Assembly: GCA_940337035.1 (NCBI GenBank)
Contig: CALNHX010002792.1
Coordinates: 103,728-167,727 of the forward strand
DNA length: 64,000 bases
Reading direction: 5' to 3'
DNA from: Agriotes lineatus
Lineage: Eukaryota; Arthropoda; Insecta; Coleoptera; Elateridae
Part shown: piece by piece, positions 61,338 through 64,000 of the stretch
Position numbering within the stretch: position 1 is the first letter of the stretch
How the letters are laid out: each line of letters opens with the position of its first letter
Translations under genes and position numbers: made by a program
The notes under the pieces: generated by a model
What the model was told of the DNA's origin: nothing
Databases searched by the model: none
Seen by the model: only the letters and a program-made list of their open reading frames with translations

Positions 61338-64000
61338 AGAAATTATACTTAACAGGTAACCTCTAGTATTGTAGATAGCCTTCAAAAGGACATATCTCGT
61401 GCATTGGAAATAACCCGAGCGTCGACATGGCAGAATAGGTATTTCCAAGAGCGCTAATAGACACATTTTTATATAGCCATTGCGGCCGGCTATTACACTT
61501 CATATACCCAGAAGATGCCTTTCCGCATTGTATTTACGTTCAGTCAACCTCTAATGGCATGAGCTAATACCTGTGTCGTACAAACGCTAACCAAATCATA
61601 CGTATTTACAATGTAGAGGTGCAGTGCGATAGTCAAAAGTAGCTTTAAATTATACCAGAAGCTATTTAAAGCAGATATTGTCGCTTATTAACCCTCATAT
61701 TGCAAGGGCTTATTCTTATGGCCCCTTAAAAGCTATCCAAATCATATTTACAATGCCAATAAGCAGTAATAATACTTAATAAGTAACTTTTAGTATTGTA
61801 GATAGCCTTCAAAAATGCATATCTCGAGCATTGGAAATAACGCCAGCGTTGAAATTCCAAAATAAATATTTCCAAGAGCGCTAATAGACACATTTTTATA
61901 TACTATTTCCGGCCGGCTATTACACTTCATATACCCAGAAGATGCCTTTCCGCATTGTATTTACGTTCAGTCAACCTCTAATGGCATGAGCTAATACCTG
62001 TGTCGTACAAACGCTAACCAAATCATACGTATTTACAATGCCGTGGTACGGTGCGATAGTCAAATGTAGCTTTTAATTATACCAGAAGCTATTTAAAGCA
62101 GATATTGTCGTTTATTAACCCTCATATTGCAAGGGCTTATTCTTATTGCCCCTAAAAGCTATCCAAATCATATTTACAATGCCAATAAGCAGTAATAATA
62201 CTTAATAAGTAACTTTTAGTATTGTAGATATCCTTCAAAAATGCATATCTCGTGCATTGGAAATAACGCGTGCGTTGAAATTCCAAAATAGATATTTCCA
62301 AGAGCGCTAATAGACACATTTTTATATACTATTTCCGGCCGGCTATTACACTTCATATACCCAGAAGATGCCTTTCCGCATTGTATTTACGTTCAGTCAA
62401 CCTCTAATGGCATGAGCTAACACCTGTGTCGTACAAACGCTAACCAAATCATACGTATTTACAATGTCGTGGTACGGTGCGATAGTCGAAAGTAGCTTTA
62501 AATTATACCAGTAGCTATTTAAAGCAGATATTGTCGTTTATTAACCCTCATATTGCAAGGGCTTATTCTTATGGCCCCTAAAAGCTATAGAAATCATTTT
62601 TACAATGCCAATAAGAAGAAATAATACTTAACAGGTAACCTTTAGTATTGTAGATAGCCTTCAAAAGGACATATCTCGTGCATTGGAAATAACGCCAGCG
62701 TCGAGATTGCAGAATAGGTATTTCAAAGAGCGCTAATAGACACATTTTTATATACTATTTCCGGCCGGCTATTACACTTCATATACCCAGAAGATGCATT
62801 TCCGCATTGTATTTACGTTCAGTCAACCTCTAATGGCATGAGCTAATACCTGTGTCGTACAAACGCTAACAAAATCATACGTATTTACAATGTCGTGGTA
62901 CGGTGCGATAGTCAAAAGTAGCTTTAAATTATACCAGAAGCTATTTAAAGCAGATATTGTCGTTTATTAACCCTCATATTGCAAGGGCTTATTCTTATGG
63001 CCCCTAAGAGCTATAGAAATCATTTTTACAATGCCAATAAGAAGAAATAATACTTAACAGGTAACCTTTAGTATTGTAGATAGCCTTCAAAAGGACATAC
63101 CTCGTGCATTGGAAATAATGCGAGCGTCGAGATGGCAGAATAGGTATTTCAAAGAGCGCTAATAGACACATTTATATATACTATTTCCGGCCGGCTATTA
63201 CACTTCATATACCCAGAAAATGCCTTTCCGCATTGTATTTACGTTCAGTCAACCTCTAATGGCATGAGCTAATACCTGTGTCGTACAAACGCTAACCAAA
63301 TCATACGTATTTACAATGTCGTGGTACGGTGCGATAGTCGAAAGTAGCTTTAAATTATACCAGTAGCTATTTAAAGCAGATATTGTCGTTTATTAACCCT
63401 CATATTGCAAGGGCTTATTCTTATGGCCCCTAAAAGCTATCCAAATCATTTTTACAATGCCAATAAGCAGTAATAATACTTAACAGGTAACCTTTAGTAT
63501 TGTAGATAGTCTTCAAAAGGACATATCTCGTGCATTGGAAATAACGCGAGCGTCGAGATGGCAGAATAGGTATTTCCAAGCGCGCTAATAGACGCATTTT
63601 TATATACTATTTCCGGCCGGCTATTACACTTCATATACCCAGAAGATGCCTTTCCGCATTGTATTTACGTTCAGTCAACCTCTAATGGCATGAGCTAATA
63701 CCTGTGTCGTACAAACGCTAACCAAATCATACGTATTTACAATGCCGCGGTACGGTGCGATAGTCAAAAGTAGCTTTAAATTATACCATAAGCTATTTAA
63801 AGCAGATATTGTCGTTTATTAACCCTCATATTGCAAGGGCTTATTCTTATGGCCCCTAAAAGCTATCGAAATCATTTTTACGATGCCAATAAGCGGAAAT
63901 AATACTTAACAGGTAACCTTTAGTATTGTAGATAGCCTTCAAAAGGACATATCTCGTGCATTGGAAATAACGCCAGCGTCGAGATGGCAGAATAGGTATT
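59540..64000 (+). repeat. Seven-monomer duplication at the window end (period 2983 bp)
   Basis: About 59540-61017 matches 62523-64000 at an offset of 2983 bp. The shared variants come in the same order: CTATAGAAATC with AATAAGAAGAAAT, CCCCTAAGAGC, GACATACCTCG with CACATTTATATATAC, TAGATAGTCTTC, GACGCATTTT, and the ACCATAAGC monomer with AATAAGCGGAAAT. The second copy runs off the end of the window, so its full extent is unknown. Confidence 0.8.

Larger units (their letters stand above)
37427..64000 (+). repeat. Satellite array, segment 4 (about 62 monomers)
   Basis: The ~425-bp monomer continues in plus orientation to the end of the window without further insertions. It enters part-way through a unit, near TGCGATAGTC. 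This segment shows the clearest large-scale order, with blocks of 14-18, 20 and 7 monomers duplicated. No gene or open frame with supported content was found in it on either strand. Confidence 0.97.

Noticed and set aside
1..64000. Hammerhead ribozymes in the satellite monomer, as known for some animal satellites.
   Set aside because: I found no CUGAUGA core paired with GAAA in the monomer on either strand. The only such core seen is in the retroelement.

Overview
The window is almost entirely one tandem satellite DNA array from a eukaryotic genome. About 138 head-to-tail copies of a monomer of roughly 425 bp, all in the same orientation, run from base 1 to base 64000. They are broken only by three insertions of unrelated sequence. 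There are no bacterial-type operons, no rRNA genes and no host protein-coding gene. An A+T-rich satellite, a PIF/Harbinger-type DNA transposon relic, a tRNA-like (SINE-like) segment and a Penelope-like retroelement together point to an animal, most plausibly an arthropod. That host call is inference; the species cannot be told from the sequence.

Layout: satellite 1-7701; a 1.29-kb non-autonomous Harbinger-type element at 7702-8990 with a clean ATT target duplication; satellite 8991-14303; an unclassified 1.7-kb insertion at 14304-16009 flanked by TTTTTA, carrying a TG-rich tract, a 30-bp tandem repeat and a tRNA-like segment; satellite 16010-35131; a 2.3-kb Penelope-like retroelement on the minus strand at about 35132-37426; satellite again to 64000.

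The satellite is mosaic. At least four monomer types can be told apart by linked variants. A 416-bp form has lost 10 bp between short direct repeats. Blocks of 3, 7, 11, 14/18 and 20 monomers recur, so the array has grown by repeated unequal exchange or segmental amplification at several scales, and some monomers are visible type-to-type recombinants.

The only long, convincing protein-coding sequence is in the Penelope-like element. It is an uninterrupted reverse transcriptase plus GIY-YIG endonuclease frame that has lost its N-terminal end. A hammerhead ribozyme follows the stop codon directly, and a perfect 91-bp inverted repeat lies at the truncated 5' end. Two of the three insertions broke the monomer at the same TTTTTATATA stretch. 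Nothing here amounts to a new multi-gene system. The parts most worth following up are the ribozyme-bearing retroelement with its fold-back end and the nested higher-order structure of the array.
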